A stretch of DNA of 7,398 nucleotides from Thermoanaerobaculia bacterium (GTDB taxonomy: Bacteria; Acidobacteriota; Thermoanaerobaculia; Gp7-AA8). The notes beneath the pieces were generated by a model. It had not been told where the DNA came from. It ran no database searches and was given only the letters and a program-made list of their open reading frames with translations. Made by a program: the position numbers and the translations under genes. The stretch is taken from NCBI GenBank assembly GCA_017883215.1, contig JADGOA010000190.1, forward strand, positions 1-7,398, read 5' to 3'. Below, piece by piece: positions 6,305 through 7,398 of this stretch. The first letter of the stretch is position 1; each line of letters begins with the position of its first letter.

Positions 6305-7084
6305 ATGGCGCTCGAGAGAGTACGCATCGCCGCCGTCGCAGACATCCACGCCAAGAAGACGGGCTTCGGCGCATATCAGGATCTTTTCGCGAAGATCACT
6401 CAATCAGCCGACGTGCTTCTCCTGTGCGGCGACCTGACCGACTACGGCGCTCCCGAAGAGGCGCGTGTGCTGGCGAAGGACATCACCTCCGCTTTGCGCA
6501 TCCCCGCCATCGGCGTCCTCGGCAATCACGACTTCGAGACCGGCAAGCAGGATGAAATCGTGAGGATCCTCACCGACGCCGGCGTGGTCATGCTCGACGG
6601 CGACGTCCATGAGGTCCACGGAATCGGATTCGCCGGCGTGAAAGGGTTCTGCGGCGGATTCGGTCGCCGCGCCCTCGGCGCCTGGGGCGAGAGGATCATC
6701 AAGGACTTCGTCCACGAGACCGTGGAGGAGGCGCTCAAGCTCGAAGCGGCGCTGGCGCGGCTGCGCACACCGCAGAAGATCGCCGTGCTCCACTACTCCC
6801 CGATTCACGCCACCGTCGTCGGCGAGCCTCCGGAGATCGAAGCGTTTCTCGGCTCGTCGCGCCTCGAGGAGGCGATCGACCGTTATCGCGTCTCGGCCGT
6901 GTTCCACGGCCACGCCCACCGCGGTTCCCTCGAAGGGCGAACCAAGGGAGGCGCGGTGGTTTACAACGTGGCGCTGCCGGTGATGCTGGCCGCGTATCCT
7001 GATAAGCCGCCGTTCCGCGTGCTCGAAGTGGCGGTGAGCGAGCACCTGGTCGCTGACTTTGCAGCGCTCGAACGGCGACGGTAG
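6305..7084 (+). CDS. Calcineurin-like metallophosphoesterase
   Basis: A 259-residue two-metal phosphoesterase with the full motif set: D13-x-H15 (VADIH), G42-D43 (CGDLTD), G73-N74-H75-D76 (GNHD), H163 (LHYSP) and G202-H203-x-H205 (GHAH). These ligands place it in the calcineurin-like superfamily of Icc-type or similar soluble enzymes, where the substrate may be a phosphodiester or phosphomonoester; it cannot be assigned from sequence alone. No signal peptide or membrane segment is seen, so it is cytosolic. The ATG at 6305 is chosen because it sits a few residues before the first beta strand (VRIAAVADIH) and an in-frame TAG lies directly before it (6302-6304). The GAGG at 6298-6301 is only 3 bases away, and GGAGG at 6286-6290 is 14 bases away, so neither spacing is ideal. 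The next gene starts 9 bases after its stop, which suggests co-transcription. Confidence 0.93.
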   Translation: MALERVRIAAVADIHAKKTGFGAYQDLFAKITQSADVLLLCGDLTDYGAPEEARVLAKDITSALRIPAIGVLGNHDFETGKQDEIVRILTDAGVVMLDGDVHEVHGIGFAGVKGFCGGFGRRALGAWGERIIKDFVHETVEEALKLEAALARLRTPQKIAVLHYSPIHATVVGEPPEIEAFLGSSRLEEAIDRYRVSAVFHGHAHRGSLEGRTKGGAVVYNVALPVMLAAYPDKPPFRVLEVAVSEHLVADFAALERRR

Positions 7085-7093
7085 AATCGCGCG

Positions 7094-7398
7094 ATGAAGC
7101 ATGCTGCACTCGGCGAGAACGTAACGCGCGACGCGCTCGCCCGCTGGTACCGCGAGAGCCGCGTACGGACCGAACAGCTTTTCGAAATTCCGTCGGATGA
7201 GGTCTATTACGAACGGCCGATCGCGCTCCGCAATCCGATCATCTTCTATGAAGGGCACCTGCCGGCGTTCAGCATCAACACCCTGATCAAGCTCGCCTTG
7301 AGGCGCCGCGGCATCAACGATCAGTTCGAGATTCTGTTCGCGCGCGGGATCGATCCCGCGGACGAGGCGGCGGCGAAATCTCCGACCGACGTCTGGCC
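7094..7398 (+). CDS. EgtB/DinB-like protein, N-terminal part (runs off right edge)
   Basis: Open from ATG 7094 to the window end (101 codons plus two bases). The visible part resembles the DinB-like N-terminal domain of EgtB-type sulfoxide synthases and related SUMF1/FGE-fold non-heme iron proteins: an N-terminal helix with TEQLF, then RPIALRNPIIFYEGHLPAF at residues 41-59, whose His55 in the GH-x-x-x-F segment is a typical metal ligand of this fold, then LFARGIDPADE and SPTDVW. EgtB joins cysteine (or gamma-glutamylcysteine) to hercynine in ergothioneine synthesis. The C-terminal FGE-like catalytic domain, which would confirm this, lies outside the window. The selenium homologue SenA, OvoA-like proteins and uncharacterised relatives are alternatives. 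No strong Shine-Dalgarno is seen; the start is 9 bases after the metallophosphoesterase stop. Confidence 0.72.
   Translation, partial: MKHAALGENVTRDALARWYRESRVRTEQLFEIPSDEVYYERPIALRNPIIFYEGHLPAFSINTLIKLALRRRGINDQFEILFARGIDPADEAAAKSPTDVW

Noticed and set aside
5578..6354. Minus-strand open frame (258 codons) through the non-coding region
   Set aside because: Its residues come from the inverted repeats and from the antisense of the rhodanese; no domain and no plausible start context.

Overview
The window is GC-rich, densely coded, and every gene I can support lies on the + strand. GTG and TTG starts are common. The gene set (multi-PAS kinase, PleD-like cyclase, DUF4097-type exported protein behind an ECF-like promoter, DedA-rhodanese fusion, EgtB/DinB-like protein) and the palindromic intergenic repeats suggest an uncultured or environmental Gram-negative bacterium. 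Acidobacteriota is my best guess, but Gemmatimonadota or Myxococcota cannot be excluded. No rRNA, tRNA, CRISPR array or transposase gene is visible.

Bases 2-3819 are a tightly coupled signalling operon of three overlapping genes: a PAS-PAS-PAS-HisKA-HATPase histidine kinase (5' end outside the window), a stand-alone CheY-like receiver, and an Hpt-REC-REC-GGDEF diguanylate cyclase. The parts form a plausible phosphorelay (His, Asp, His, Asp) ending in c-di-GMP synthesis. The second receiver of the cyclase has lost its key residues, as in PleD, and looks like a dimerisation adaptor.

Bases 3820-4106 are non-coding. They hold a 32/32-base inverted repeat whose arms each fold into their own hairpin and differ by one compensatory base-pair change, then an ECF-type promoter just ahead of the next gene. 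Bases 4107-4949 encode an exported DUF4097-like beta-repeat protein with an exact 18-residue ladder.

Bases 4960-5898 are the most interesting part: a DedA membrane protein fused to a rhodanese domain, with an in-frame TGA at 5764-5766. The family as I remember it has the second Cys of a Cys-x-Cys active-site motif there. The reading frame stays good for 43 more codons with clear rhodanese sequence. A hairpin with a G in the second loop position lies at a bacterial-SECIS-like distance after the TGA. This is either an undescribed selenocysteine-containing DedA-rhodanese or a single-base nonsense mutation or sequencing error.

Bases 5899-6304 are non-coding and are built from nested inverted repeats, which even supply the last codons and stop of the rhodanese. 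They are followed by a calcineurin-like metallophosphoesterase (6305-7084). Nine bases later comes the start of an EgtB/DinB-like protein that runs off the right edge.
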